A stretch of 64,000 nt of DNA from Pycnopodia helianthoides (taxonomy: Eukaryota > Echinodermata > Asteroidea > Forcipulatida > Asteriidae): the NCBI GenBank assembly GCA_032158295.1, contig CM063254.1:3387538-3451537 (forward strand), given 5' to 3'. Of this stretch, positions 1 through 12,495 are shown one piece after another; position 1 is the stretch's first letter; each line of letters opens with the position of its first letter. The translations under genes were made by a program, and so were the position numbers. Below the pieces are notes generated by a model. That model worked only from the letters and a program-made list of their open reading frames with translations, was not told the origin of the DNA and searched no databases.

Positions 1-330
1 AACTGAATTTGACCCCAGAGCCTCTCTTTGCAAACCCTATGAGCTTTAATCATGTCAAATTATACAACTCATCTAAAGGGCATCTGCAGCCAGCGGTCAT
101 GAGGAAAATACTCTGTTTGCAGCAATAAAAAAAAAAATAACATCTTCTTGAAGTTATTTTCTCTTCGGAGGGTCTGTAACAAAAAATGTTAATTAAGTAA
201 AAATTATTTGAAAAAAAACATCACATCTCTAAGGAGGTTATTTTTTTATATATTTTTCTCTCTCTCTCTTTCCCCATTTTTTTAAAAGAGTGCATTGACC
301 CCAGGGATTTGTGAACAAATTTTGGGGGTT

Positions 331-540
331 TTAAAGGCAGGATATACTTTTGGTAATTGTCAAAGACTAGTATCCTCACTTGGTGTATCCCAACATGTGC
401 ATAAAATAAGAAACCAGTGACAATTTGGGCTCATTTGGTCATCAAAGAAAAAACACCCTTGTTGCATAGAATTGTGTGCTTTCAGATCAGATTCAAATAT
501 TAAAGTGAGAAATTACTTCTGTCTCAAATTACTTATGATT
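331..540 (+). repeat. 5' fragment of a TTAAAGGCAGG MITE
   Basis: It starts TTAAAGGCAGGATATACTTT and shares a long stretch with the full copies at 27719-28107, 33126-33514 and 60832-61212, including the TCAAAGAC-AGTATCCTCACTTGG block and the ACACCCTTGTTGCATAG block. It breaks off near 540, so the right terminal repeat is missing. Confidence 0.75.
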
Positions 541-1478
541 TACATCATAATTGCAACCATCCATACAAAGGCTCTGTAAATGTGTAATTCTCCTTAAATG
601 GCAACCAGACTATTTTTGCATATTTGCATTCACCATACTTGTAAACCATTTGCAGCTAAATACTCAGGAGTGAGAGTCACTGCTGACAAAAAAAGGTCTG
701 AACCTCCATAAAAAAAATATGATCAAAATTTTGGAGGTACCGTTGAAATGATGACATTTCCACCATTTGTTAACCCCTGGGGTTTAAGATTTTTTAAGAG
801 TCATTTGGGACCAGTATCCACAGAACTAGAGAAGTAGATCAAACAGCATGATTTATTTATATCTGAGAAAAATAGCTGGGTTTTTTTCCCCTCCATGCAG
901 ACATAAAAATGTCCTAATTTGGACAAAGTAACAAATTTCTCATAAACATCAGTGCTGCCAACATTTGCATCTTGCAATCAGCGAGATTTTGTACAACAAT
1001 CAGGGAAACATAAAGAATTAAATTCCACATGTAAACAGTGAAAAGGTTCCCACAATCAGGGAGCTTTGTCATTTAAAGGAAAATACTAATGTTAAGTATA
1101 ATGTTGTACAGTGCCTTGATCAAGCCACTGGGATATGTGCACTGTATAAGAACTACGTAGTATATTATTATTATGGGAAAATGTTAATTTTGTGTCATTA
1201 GTGAGCTTTTACCGACCTTTATGTATCAAGAAATCACAACTGTCTGTTCTACCTTAAATTGACTGCACTGCCTTAACTTGCCTATGGTTTTGGGTATGTT
1301 TTTTTAAGGGGCGCTGTATTTGTTTTCAATTTTCATGGTAGGACTGGCCTTGTAGAGGTGCTGGTCACCTCCTCCTCCCTACCACTCACTGGTTTGGTAT
1401 TTTATACAATTTTGTAATTTGTTTCTGCTCTCATTTTCTCAGTCATACATGTAGTTTCATTTTGTGGAAGGTACCTTT

Positions 1479-1730
1479 TAAAAGTAGGGTCATAGACTGG
1501 TTTTTGTCAACGTAATGCTTATTTTATACTTTGGCAAAATCATAAAGAAAGATACCATAAAGGCCATCAGTAAAAGTTTCAGCTGAACTACTTGCTGAGA
1601 AAACAGCAAAAAAACTGTCACGGTATTTCAACACGAACTTCAAATCCATCCAGTTTAGCAAGGTGACAGCGGTACCTAACGCATCTCTGGCCGCAGATTT
1701 GTGAATGAACACCAACCCTCAGAAATTTGA
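1479..1730 (-). repeat. Dispersed repeat with GTCAACGTAATGC and CAGCTGAA blocks
   Basis: This is the reverse-orientation relative of 12858-13139, with shorter relatives near 7950-8085 and 30245-30425. Shared blocks are TCATAGACTGGTTTTTGTC, GTCAACGTAATGC, AGTTTCAGCTGAA and the CTGTCACGGTATTT stretch. The long open frame here is a by-product of the repeat and is not read as a gene. Confidence 0.6.
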
Positions 1731-3504
1731 GAAATGATTCATGCAGGAATTTTTTTTTTTTTTTTTAATTCAAATGTTTGTATTGATTTCTAATCAACGG
1801 GGTACTTCAGACGAAACAATTTTGCAGGATGCTTACTACCATTACCATCTTTATAACAATTAAGATTCACATAGAAATTATCCTTTTTGGGGGGGGGGGT
1901 TATTACCCAAAGAATGAGCTTATCTTTAATGAATTGTAGTTGCTTTACTAGTGTTAAGTGTAATAAAGTCAATAAAATCAATCAATAAATAAAACAATTA
2001 GAAGTGCAGATGGAATCATTGTGCATTTGTTTGAGCGCTGTGTAAATTTTGTTTTTTTACAATCGTCAATTTGAATTTGCACCACCTAGATCAGTTCATC
2101 AGCCGGAAAAAGCACTGCCAGAAAAACAATAAAGCACAGCTATTCAAAAGGCAGAACAAAATGTCACTCGTAATACATAGGTTTGTACACAACCATGGCT
2201 GCCCCCCAATAGGCACTTCAACATCCAGCGCTCTAGAACTCTACCTCAATGCTGTAAGTCAAGACTGTAAAAGCAGTTGAGCCCGTCCCTGAACTATACA
2301 CAAGGCCTTGGAACTGGCACATGTCGTCCCTGAGTAGTGTGCAGGCACATCAATAGTGAAGGTCATTGTCCTGGTGCATGGTCCCCACACAGTGAAGCCG
2401 AGCATGCTCTCTCTACTCTCCCTCTATCGTTACCCTCCCATGGGGGGGTTGGTCAATAACACAGGGCCCCTACTACTGCTGCTCTTAATCACCATAGGTT
2501 GCATACAATAATAGTGTATATACCCCCTCAGGGTACCAGCACTGTCCAACTACCACTACTTCCCCCCCTCAGATGTCAATTGCTTGTATTGGCTGGCGGT
2601 GGGAAATTGCACATTTAGGATTGGATCCGCTTCACCGCTGACAAGCGAGTCGGGGTCCCTGTATTTAGATTTTATATAATTGCAAAGAAAATGTGAGGGC
2701 TTCCAAGAGGATTTCACCAACAAGGATCCCAGTGAAAGTGTTTTTAAAATCAGGAGATGAGAGATTTTGTTCAGTAATATTTGAGGTGATTTTTTTTTTT
2801 TTTTTTTTTTTTGACTTTTAGAGTAATTCAACAATTTCAGCTGATGATTTTTTATTTCATTTATTAATTCTGGTTGTGAAGTCAAGGACTTTTCCCGCAC
2901 ATTACTTATTAAAGATTTATCTCCTCCAGTTTCTTAAATACTCGGTCATTTACCGTTTTTTTTCCCCCAACCACAATTTTCATGTGCCTTTGAATGTACA
3001 CAGACAAAAATACATGACAACATACTTCATTTTGTTATGCTCTCCTCCCATGTCCCACTTTTGTGCCCATTAGTGGGGAATTACAGACTGACCCAAGAGA
3101 GGTCATGACTAAGCTCCTCAAAAATGCAGCAGGGGTCAACGGACCAGAGAGAAAAACATCATATCTATGACCTTCAGGAATGACTGGGATATAATCAATG
3201 CAAGCTGACAATGCACAGGACGGTTATCTTTTGATCCAGAGGAGCAGATGTTGGAATACCGATCGCATGAGAGCTGGTCTAAATTGTACAACGGGATTTC
3301 GGCGGGAGTTTGTGTAAATAGGACTAGGAGAGGAGGGGACACTCGTATCTTCAGTGTTCAGTGGAAGTACCTGATACATTCCAATAGAAAATTGAAGCAT
3401 TGATGTGGTAAATGTTCCGATGCAAATTATTGATTTATTGGTGTTTTTATTTTTTAATTTATAAACATTCAAAAATTTGCAGTCCAATGAATGTATTGCA
3501 TTTA

Positions 3505-3611
3505 AATTTAAAAATTTTAAAAACATTCAAAGCACACCCAAAAATTGAAGGAATTGCATTTTGAGTTCACAATTTTAAAAACATTCAAAGTGCACCCCAA
3601 AAATGGAAGAT
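3505..3611 (+). repeat. Short tandem duplication (two units of about 55-70 bp)
   Basis: The phrase AATTTTAAAAACATTCAAAG, followed by CACCC-AAAAAT-GAAG, occurs twice in a row with small differences. No coding content is evident. Confidence 0.7.
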
Positions 3612-4043
3612 AAAGTTTTAGATTTAAATCAAATTTCTATATGGCAAAAGGTGAAAGGTGGGCATCAAAATTAGACTTGCAAGTTCAAAACTCAAAAATC
3701 AGAATGACTTGGAAATAATCAATCCAAAATTATTAGTCCTTTCTAAATCTAACCAGGGTTCTCCTTGGAGTTGTGGGACAATGACTTTTCTTTTGCAGCA
3801 TCACAGTCCAAGTTTATGTCCGAGTCCGAGCGATAGAACAGTGTGTAAAGCTGAAAACACATGAGATCTGGACTAAAATGTATTAAAATGATGGTCAAAG
3901 GTACACTGTAGGTTCATCGTTTGGTTTGTTGTCAACGTAATGCTGATTTATAGGCGAAATTGGTGTAGTTTGAAAGGGGGGCTATGGAACACAGTTCGGC
4001 CCACGGACAACGCTGTTATCAAACAGGAAACCAACCAATCAAC

Positions 4044-4438
4044 TTAAAGGGAACATTACAGAATTGGTTTTTGCTAGCAAAACAGTTGCTGGCAGGGTAA
4101 GCACTTTATGTAATCCGCCATATACATCAACTGACAAACCTGTACAAGTTTGAGATCGAACGCCCATCTGGGTCACGAGAAAATAGTGAACAACCGATTA
4201 CACGTTTGCATGCAATCATATAGATTCAACAAATGAATAAAACGCTCACTGAGCGATAAACTCCAATCGGAAAATTAGTTTATTCATTTCTCATCAAATA
4301 TGGCATTTCAGACAGAAATATTTCAAGGGATGTTTTCTACTATCATCATCATTAGACTGTGCAAGTTTTATGTAAATCTGTGATCAAAAAGTATATTTTA
4401 CAAGTTTTTTTCTTACCAATTCTGTAATGTTCCTTTAA
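4044..4438 (+). mobile_element. Full-length TTAA-flanked MITE (GGAACATTACAGAATTGGT ends)
   Basis: The left end reads TTAAAGGGAACATTACAGAA and the right end reads TTCTGTAATGTTCCTTTAA, so the terminal inverted repeats are nearly perfect and both carry TTAA. A second copy in opposite orientation lies at 9735-10106 and shares the internal GAGCGATAAACTCCAATCGG block. No transposase frame is present, so it is non-autonomous. TTAA target use is typical of piggyBac-like transposases; the assignment is inference. Confidence 0.85.
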
Positions 4439-6195
4439 ACACAATCCACATGAATGGAAACAGCTAAGCTATTTGTTTCCAGCTAAGCAACTCCAAGCAC
4501 ATTGCTCCCAAGACATCAAGTTGAAGTGGCTGAATGCAAAACACAAACACCCTGGGAACGGCAAACCGCTGCTGGACGCAAATCCCTCAATAAGCTCCCC
4601 CGACGACCCCCGGCGTGACCTCAAAAGGGCAACAAGCCCCCCCCCCCCCCCCCAACGAGCTCCGAAAAAAAGGGGCTGGTCCAGGCCGTTTTCCACACAC
4701 TGACGAAACCGGCCTACTTAAACTATGGCCATCACTCCTGAACATTGTCAGTCCCCAGGGCTGAGGTACTGAAGTGTGGAGCTGGGGCAGTGTTTCTATT
4801 GGGATAGCGTCTGAGCAGATGGCACGACACTCATTTTTTATTTTTCCGGGTTGATTGAGGAGTAGCGGCCGAAAATATTACAGCTGAAGAACGGGCTTGC
4901 GTGTAATTTTTATGAATTGCCCGAAAGTTCCGTTTTATTACACTGGCTGGGATGGTTCAGAATTTTACACTGCAATGGGAGCGTGCTCAAGTGAGTGTGC
5001 ACGCCAAATACCCGCTCGCCAGTTCAGACACTTGTTTGCGACTCCGAATGTGCCACATCCATGTTCTCCGTTCAATACCTCGGGTGGGACAACCTTAAAA
5101 GCTTTGACATTTCAAGACAGGATGAATCAAAACATCTGCAAGTGCCTTTCAGGAATCAAGTCTTATTTATAGAAACCGACTGATAAATTTTGTTTTTTAA
5201 TTCCGTCGCTTCTTTTTTCAGTGTAGGCAGAGGGTCAAACCCGCCTTATGAATGTCAACAACTGCAAATGACAGCCATAATTTTGTTGTATTACAAAATT
5301 TCAACATAATAAGACGTTCTTATAGAGTGCATTTCAGTTCTTGGAGATCTCTCAACATGCGCTTTTACAACAATGCAAAATAACAAACAAAAAAACAAGT
5401 ATAATCCACAAATTAACTTTAGAGTTACAAATAAGATTGTGAAAACAGGTAGGATTTGACGTGTATTTTTAAAAGATCCGGGCTGGTCTGAGAACGGAGG
5501 GTAGCAGGGAGAGAGTCGGTGCACTAAAGGCAACGATACTTTTACTGTGAGTTTTAGTTCTGTGTTGGTGGTACTTGTACTTGTAGGAGATGTTGGGCAG
5601 AGGATCTGAAGGACCTTGTCGGAGTATACAGTGTAACCAGTTTGGAAATTTAATCAGGGGAGAGACCATGGATAGCATTGAAAGTGAGAAGCAGGACTTT
5701 GTAGTGGATGGGTGCGTTGACAGGAGGCGATATCAAAAATCATTTAAAATACAAGATTTCTGCTGTCTGTCATCGATGTAGATAAATATGTTTCTTGAGT
5801 CGTCATAAACACATCTTGACCTTGCTCCTTCATGAAAAATGACCTTGCTCCTTCATGAAAGGAAACATTCAAAACCACCTCTAATTTGTTGTATCATCTT
5901 TTTTGCTACTTGATCAAAGTAAATAAATTATGCCCCATCTGAAGTCTACATGTATTTCCTGTTGTGAACAAAATTCAGTTTTTCTGCCTATCGGGCACCA
6001 TGTTGTGTATAAATTTTAAGTAGTGCTACTTTTGGTACTCCAAGGACAAGGTTAAGGCGTGCCAAGGAGAGCGATTCAAATCTTTTAAGACAGTTTCAAA
6101 AGCAAAGGATCATCCATGAAAGAAAAACTTTCCTAAAAATCAGAAAAACAAATCGAATATATCACTGGGCGGTAAACTATAAGGCTGGTACTCAC

Positions 6196-6342
6196 CTCTT
6201 TGCTCTGGAGAGTGCCAAACTTCCGCAAAGTCCGAGCGATGAAAGCAATGTCCATTTTGTCCCGGACGACTTGTGGGTTGGAGATGGTGCTCTCAAGCTC
6301 AATGGCTATAGGCAGGGCTGCCGTGGCGTTGCTGTAGCTCAT
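6196..6342 (-). CDS. ADGRA3: ADGRA2/3-like adhesion GPCR, exon 9 visible: start of GAIN domain (partial gene)
   Basis: This 147-nt exon, phase 0 on both sides, encodes 49 residues with the core VVRDKMDIAFIARTLRKFG. That matches the DKMD-(I/V)-FVA-x-MIEKFG region at the beginning of the GAIN domain in GPR125/GPR124. On the minus strand the acceptor is CCAATTTAG before 6342 and the donor is GTGAGTACC after 6196. The exon happens to open with ATG immediately after the acceptor; it is internal, so this is not a start codon. An N-glycosylation sequon (NAT) is present. It follows the HormR exon by 976 bp. The rest of the GAIN domain, the GPS and the seven membrane helices must lie to the left of the window. 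Confidence 0.92.
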
Positions 6343-6759
6343 CTAAATTGGTCGAACCAACACAAATGTTATTTTGAATTAAGGTAATTACTTATTTATG
6401 GTGATTATTTATTTAAAGGGGCTCTGTCGTCATCATCAAAGTGGTCCTGTGGCTGTACATGGAATACTGAACTCACACCCAGTTACTTGCAAGTGCACGC
6501 CCTCCCTCCGTATCAAATCTACGGAGAGCGCCACCCGCACGACTGATAAATGGTGGTGCTGTCCACAATAAGGTTACCAGACACAACACCATGTTACATG
6601 TACCATCTGCGACTGGTATCCTACTAAATTTTGCTTAAAAATCAGAACTTTTTTTAAACAAAATTCTCTGCTGAAGCAATTCTACAAAATTGGACAATGT
6701 TGTATCATGCTGTGTCAAAAACGATTTATTGCAACAGACAGAGCAATCAGAAGGCTAGA

Positions 6760-6953
6760 GGCCCAATTTCATAGCGCTGTTTGTCGGCAGGAAATACTGC
6801 TTAAATATTTTCTGCTAAGCAAAAAGCAACCAGTATACCAGTCACAGTTGTTGCATGCGACATGCTTTCTTGGCCGGTAACCTTAATAAGCATAATTTTG
6901 TTAAGCTTAGCTTCTTTTTCTGCTTTTAAAGCAGCTCTATATGAAATTGGGCC
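6760..6953 (+). mobile_element. GGCCCAATTTCATAG inverted-repeat element
   Basis: The left end GGCCCAATTTCATAGCGCTG pairs with the right end GCAGCTCTATATGAAATTGGGCC. The interior carries the shared blocks ACCAGTATACCAGTCACA, GGCCGGTAACCTTA and AAGCATAATTTTGTT. Relatives lie at 14315-14708, 15615-15792, 15836-16026 and 40700-40888. No target-site duplication could be identified with confidence. Confidence 0.8.
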
Positions 6954-7318
6954 CTGGTTTTTCATAAACTCCAAAGTACATTTAGGTTCAATGTTAACCA
7001 GGCTAGCATCACAATTTGACACGAAGTGGCAGCAAAAACTTCATCAAAATTCAAGTAAATAAAATTTGCACAAAGAATATAAAAGAGGTCTAAAAGTACA
7101 GACTTATCTAGTGAAAAGTGCAAGGGGGAGGGCACAGTAAGACTAGCCTCAAGAAAGTGGTATGAAATAAACATGAGATGTCACACATCGGGAAGGCGCC
7201 CAACAAAATTCTAGACCAATAATATTTTTTTCTATTTTTCTCTCGGGGATGACTCACTGATAACAAACAAAGCCGTCTCCCTCTCCCCCCCCCCCAACCC
7301 CCCGAACCTAACACTCAC

Positions 7319-7521
7319 CAATGACGCCGACTCCAGTCTACGTGTTAGCTTGTTGGCGTACTCACACTCACTGGTATCCGCATATTCCCAGCTGCCCCGT
7401 AGGGCACACTTCCTCATGGACATAGCCCGGGTGGAGGAACCGATGTGGCTGGTACCCGCGCCGTGGGGACAGAGGAGAGACTCCTTGACACCCGAGATCG
7501 TCCTGGGCCAGTTGAAAGTGC
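7319..7521 (-). CDS. ADGRA3: ADGRA2/3-like adhesion GPCR, exon 8: hormone-receptor-like (HormR) domain
   Basis: This 203-nt exon enters in phase 1 and leaves in phase 0. It encodes about 68 residues beginning TFNWPRTISGV, then a CPHG cysteine, a RKCALRGSWEY block and SECEYANKLTRRLE. These match the (N)KG-x-F-x-WPRT-x-AG opening, the conserved W and the cysteines of the HormR region in GPR125/GPR124. In the family this segment lies between the Ig domain and the GAIN domain, which is where it falls here. The acceptor is GGATTATTCAG upstream of 7521 and the donor is GTGAGTGTTAGG downstream of 7319. The intron directly after this donor begins with very G-rich sequence (see findings). Confidence 0.93.
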
Positions 7522-8756
7522 CTGAATAATCCAGAGGATCAAAATTGCGGTGACTATTAAGGATCGTTTGGATAATTGTCTTGATCTACGTAGAGCTTCT
7601 TCGCTTAATAATTAATCTTCTCGTTACCAAATTCTTTTGACATAAACAACTGCTGGTGCCCACATTGTTCGACCACTCAAGCGTGAGGCACGCATTCTCA
7701 CACAACAGAAAGCTGATGTTCAAAGGTCAATTTTACAAACTCTATTATTACCTTGAAGATTTCATTGTAGAGCATAATAAGCAATACAAACCGTCTTTCT
7801 TATTGAGTTTCCTTTCATGTAATCTGAAAATCATTGAGATCGGCCAATAAATGTTTATGTTCCTGGTCTTTGTTTCCTCATTGCGTTCTGTAAACCCAAA
7901 CACTTTTGTTGTACAAAACCAAAAGGGGCTCTGTTGGTGTTTGGCATTTGTTTGACAAGTAGACACTGTATTCAGCTGAAACTTTCGAAGGTTACTTTTA
8001 TTGTAGCTTTCTTTATAAATTGGCCTATAAATCAGCATTACGTTGACAAAGACCAATCTATGACCCTATCTTTAACACCAATAAATAAAGTGCACCATTT
8101 GAGGATTAAAATGCATTTGTTGATTTTTGAGGATTGAGGCAGTAGGCACCCAACATAAACTGTCAAGATGGTGTAAATTGCCATTGTATTCCATACCCTT
8201 CTAGTGCAAAATTTGTCAACATCCATACCATCTGATGACATCATCCTGAGAAAAATGGGTCTCTACATTTTTGTACGGGGATGTTTGGTTCATAACTGAA
8301 TTTTTTTCAATTTCAGAGCGACATTTGAAACATGACGTCATTGGAATTCAACAACTTATGAAATCTTTACACTCCAAGGAGGAATGAGGTCAAAGTCAAG
8401 GCCATTTTGACTGAATATTATCGAAAGTATTATCGGGCCAACTTGCGTAATCTTGTTTTTCAAAAGGCACCGATTTTAAAACCTCATTTAAACCTTATCA
8501 GTTGCAGTAATAATGGAGTCGAACATTTACTCCACTGCCCAAAAGTTGAATGATGAATTGCTGATACAGGAATACGACCAAATAACACGCCTGTCCCTAG
8601 AGTTTGTCCACAGCTACGGTTACAATCCCCCTGGTATATTGTCAAGCTTTGTTAGGTTCAGATGTTAATAGTTAATGACCGGAACAGCTGACACCATAGA
8701 CACTTCCACTCCGCGGCAATTTCCCTGGAATTTGTTTCAATCCTGTGGCGAATTTC

Positions 8757-9137
8757 TTAAAGGCAAAGTTTTCTCCTTTTTTTTTAACCGTTTTGATTGA
8801 TTTAATCCTACATAAGTGATATGCAATAAAACCAGCTGATGAAAATTTAATTAAAAAAGATGGTAGCGTTTTTTAGAATATCAGGAGCGGTTACGTCCTC
8901 GCAGGAAGAATAATCCGCAGTTGGAATATAACAATCTGAGAAATCTTTCCTGCAGAAACGTTTCCCAGATTGATATGTTTTTAAATCCCTCTCTCTTAAA
9001 CCACATTCCTCGGAATGAGAGGGAATCGTTTCTCAACATGTTCTAACATTTATCAACAGCTGCACTGCTTCTTACCAAGTAGGTTTTTATGGCCAATAAT
9101 TTTTGGGGTAATTACCAACGGTATACCCTCCCTTTAA
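8757..9137 (+). mobile_element. TTAAAGGCAAAG-ended MITE
   Basis: It begins TTAAAGGCAAAGTTTTC and ends GGTATACCCTCCCTTTAA, with TTAA at both ends. The interior shares GTTTGATTG, CTGAGAAATCTTTCCTG and TCAACAGCTGCACTGCTTCTTACC with 44734-45116 and, more distantly, 39787-40173. No protein is encoded. Confidence 0.8.
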
Positions 9138-9359
9138 AGATACAAAATTGTTTGATAAAAGAAATGTCTCAGCAGCAATAATTTTTCTTTTTCACATTAA
9201 TAATAACAGGAGTGTTATACAGCACATTGCTTACAATGTAACTGTGAAGGCAAATCTCACCGCAATTGACAAATAATGTAGTTTTGTTATTTGATATTAA
9301 TGATGGCACATCAAGATCATCAACAGAGACATTTAAGCAATTAATATCAATCAATCATC

Positions 9360-9720
9360 AATCATCAGGCATCTTTCGGAGGTGCTTTTAAAATAACCAC
9401 GTGAAGACAAAAAACGTTCACAGAATTTCATGTGGAGATGACAAGTGTAGTGGACTAAATGTAAAGCAGAATAAAAGAAATGAGTCTTAAGTTGGCTTTT
9501 GAAGATCTGTAAGGAGTCAAGTAGCTTTGGTGCACATGAAACGAAGCTTCTATCACCAGATGAAGAATGAGATCTAGGAATGTTCAACAGTAGTTTGTTT
9601 GATGATCTCAGATTGGGCCGAAGATGGTATGATGTCTCTTATATACATGTACACTGGGGCTAGACCATGAAGTGATTTCCAATTCAACAGTAGGATTTCT
9701 GTAACTAATTCTTTGTTTTA
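9360..9720 (-). repeat. Dispersed repeat fragment (retroelement 3' region type)
   Basis: This stretch holds wording common in degenerate retroelement 3' regions (for example the GAGTCTTAAGTTGGCTTTTG phrase and the later ATGAAGTGATTTCC phrase) and weakly resembles 5560-5730 and 24600-24950. No domain could be recognised, so the class is uncertain. Confidence 0.35.
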
Positions 9721-9734
9721 GGGGTAACCAATGC

Positions 9735-10106
9735 AGGAACATTACAGAATTGGTAAGAATAAAACTTGTAAAATATACTTTTTGATCACAAATTTACATA
9801 AAACTTACACGGTCTAATGATGATGATAGTAGAAAACATCCCTTGAAATGTTTCTGTCTGAAATGCCATATTTGATGAGAAATGAATAAACTAATTTTCC
9901 GATTGGAGTTTATCGCTCAGTGAGCGTTTTATTCATTTGTAGAATCTATATGATTTCATGCAAATGTGTTTCTCGTGACCCAGATGGCCGATCGATCTCA
10001 AACTTCTACAGGTTTGTCAGTTGATGTATATGGTGGATTACATAAAGTGCTTACACTGCCAGCAACTGTTTTGTTAGCAAAAACCAATTCTGTAATGTTC
10101 CTTTAA
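9735..10106 (-). mobile_element. Second copy of GGAACATTACAGAATTGGT MITE, inverted
   Basis: It is the reverse-orientation counterpart of 4044-4438, with the same ends and internal blocks, and it ends at CTTTAA. The left end has AGGAACATTAC but has lost the flanking TTAA. Confidence 0.82.
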
Positions 10107-10182
10107 GTTTTGGAGTAATACAATTATTCCAATAACGTACTCCAAATACTTCCATGATATGCGAGGGTGCAAGGTTGAACAG

Positions 10183-10343
10183 CAGGCCTGGGGTTTCATC
10201 TTTGAGAGGGCAAGGCCGCTTTTACTTTGCTCAGGGCACCTCCATCGTTCAAGTCTGTGGGAAACCTTTGAAGGGACACCCAGGCCAAGACCAGGGGCAA
10301 CAGAGGGCATGACCTCGGTGGCCTCCATGTAATTCCAGGCCTG
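10183..10343 (+). mobile_element. CAGGCC MITE with 6-bp target-site duplication (GAACAG)
   Basis: The element runs from CAGGCCTGGGGTTTCATC to AATTCCAGGCCTG and is flanked directly by GAACAG at 10177-10182 and again at 10344-10349. The interior has the family blocks GAGAGGGCAAGGCC, GGGCACCTCCAT, GTGGGAAACC-TTGAAGGG and CCAAGACCAGGGCAACAGAGG. At 161 bp it encodes no transposase. Confidence 0.88.
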
Positions 10344-12264
10344 GAACAGAGTGAGTCTTAAGATTTTTCTTTAAGTGTTCAAAAGCGGCAGGGGTCATGG
10401 AGGGTTATGGAGGGTCATGGAGGGTCAGGGGAGAGGGAGTTCCAAAACTCTGCACATGTGCAAAAAGCAGGGCACCATAGTTTTGGTGAGGTAGCTTGGG
10501 GCTAAACGATTGATAGCTTTGAATCTTGTTAATATTAATCACTTAAAAAACTTCAGGGTTTTATACCATAAGACCAACCTTCACAACGTTTGCCTCGCAT
10601 TAAAATGTGTAAACTATTTTCCTGACAATCAACGAAAACCGCTCCATGTCTTTAAAACAGGCGGACAAAAAATTGGTACTTGTCAAAGACCAGTTTCCTC
10701 ACTTGTCGTGACCCAACACGTACATAAAATAACAAATCTGTGAACTTCAAGCTCAATATGTCATCGGAGTCGCAAGAACATAGTGAAAAACCCATTATAA
10801 GATTCCCCTGTCTTCACACATCAGGTTTTGGACTTGTGAGATCAAAACTAAGAATCGTACTCACTTCTCAAAAACTAGCATTTCAAGCAAAAACATTTCA
10901 AGGGGAAGTTTTCCACCATGACCATCTTTATACCGTGTATTTATACCATGTAAACTTGTGCACGCTTATATTTTCAATCTAACCAATTTTGTGCACACCC
11001 TTTAAAAACGATTTATTTTTTTCCGGCAGAACATTTCATACATCACTTGATGAACATACTTCTGAAAATATTTGATGATTTTCAAGTATTTCTAGAATCA
11101 CACAGTGTGTGTATATTTATTATTGTTACTTTTTTCCCCAGACAGCTGTTGTGGGATGACAGAAGTGTAACGTCCCGTGTTTATCTGTGTGGAACAGACA
11201 AGGACAAGTTGACCCAGATACAGTGTGCTCCCTTTATATAACAAAAAAACAACCACATAATTGCCAGTAAGGCTTGCGATCGTTCATTATCACCCGCTGT
11301 AATATTGATACAGATGGTTTATCCACCTGTGGACTTTTTATTGGGGAAAGAAACAGAGAAATACTAAAGATCGCTCACAAGCTCCTAGCTCTCAAAACTC
11401 AAATTTGTCACAATGTTGTTGTTTTTTAAACAGTGTCATCATTGCGGGTTGGTTACAACCTATAAAACTGTTTTTGTTTTTTTTTTTTATAATTAAAAGT
11501 CAAAATATCAAACGGTTCTACTTCATGAGACCTTGGCTTGATATCTTTGTTTTGCAAGGAAATCTAAGCAAACTGATGGACAACAACACAACCAAAATAC
11601 ACAAACTAAGCTTAAACAGATTTTCATCTTGAATAATTGTGCTTCCAAATAGGACCGTTCCCCATAATTGAAATCAAGGCCCGACAAAACTTTTAAAAAA
11701 TCAATCCCATATACAAATCTGCAGAGTATAGAGTATATTTGGGTACCTGCGAGGGTAGAGGTTGATATTGTGTATGAAAAAGCCTTCAGAGCGCCACGGC
11801 AGCACAGGGCTGTATACTCCCCAGGGAGCTGAAAAAAGATTACAGGATTGCTATTGGCCCAATGACCGGGGCACTAATGTAAAGCGCATTGATACGTTAT
11901 TGTGAAATGCGCTATATCAGAACTGGTTATTGTTATGGTGGATTAATGACAAAATAAAAACCACAATTTTTTTTAAGTGAATGTGGTAATGATGACAACT
12001 CCCCAAATAGATCCATGAGTGGCTCGGTTCTCTCGTGAGGATTCTTTGCCCAATTAATCTTCACTCCACATTCAATTGGTGTATCAATCATGACAACACA
12101 TCAGAACTAATTAGAGGGATAGTACTGTTAACGAGGACGTTGTGTTTTTTAAATGTCATTAAAGGGAAAGTGCCTCATTGTTGTTTTTTGGAAGGGTAGA
12201 TCATTCCCTTCCTCCAGTTTTTCAATGAACACACACCCCTACTAACTGATATGTGAGAATAAGG

Positions 12265-12495
12265 TGACCTTAAGGTGATCCCTCTGCTGCCGCTTCCCAG
12301 GTTGTATCATAAACTTGGGTGTGATCCTTGGCTATACGGCAGTTACAGGTTGGCACACCCCCCCCCCCCTCTCCCCCGAACAAAAATAGTTTACAAAATA
12401 GGGAGCCCCCCCCCCCCAAATAGGGTCAGACAGCTCAGTTGGTAGAGCCCAGCACGTTAATCCAAAGGTCGCAGGTTCAAGTCCCGCTCTAGTCA
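12265..12495 (+). mobile_element. tRNA-derived SINE (Asn/Ile-like tRNA segment)
   Basis: The segment CAGCTCAGTTGGTAGAGC resembles a polymerase III A box and GCAGGTTCAAGTCCCGC resembles a B box, about 30 bp apart, as in a tRNA. Upstream is the family block GTGATCCTTGGCTATACGGC-AGTTACAGGTTG. Related copies lie at 31640-32115 and 61540-62060 (reverse) and at 60340-60570. The tRNA part is degenerate, so this is a SINE and not a tRNA gene. Confidence 0.75.

Larger units (their letters stand above)
1..6195 (-). other. ADGRA intron (3' flank of the GAIN-start exon), incomplete
   Basis: I found no coding exon here. The next ADGRA exon, continuing the GAIN domain, is expected on the minus strand to the left of 6196, but no open frame in 1-6195 resembles it, so this stretch is read as intron running off the window. 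It holds repeat fragments, listed separately, a poly-T run near 2789-2812, a poly-C run near 4638-4652, and AT-rich sequence without recognisable genes. A duplicated 24-bp phrase about the CTTGCTCCTTCATGAAA motif lies at about 5818-5863. Confidence 0.6.

Noticed and set aside
1524..1715. Minus-strand frame resembling a small protein
   Set aside because: The same sequence recurs at 12858-13139 and elsewhere as a non-coding repeat.
4469..4703. Glycine-rich small protein frames on both strands
   Set aside because: They run through poly-C/poly-G and low-complexity text, with no splice context or family match.
4897..5183. Candidate further ADGRA exon or separate gene
   Set aside because: It is on the opposite strand from ADGRA, in two overlapping frames, without GAIN-like residues or splice signals.
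12420..12495. Possible functional tRNA gene
   Set aside because: The A and B boxes are present but the acceptor and anticodon stems do not pair well, and several relatives with a shared non-tRNA body show it to be a SINE.
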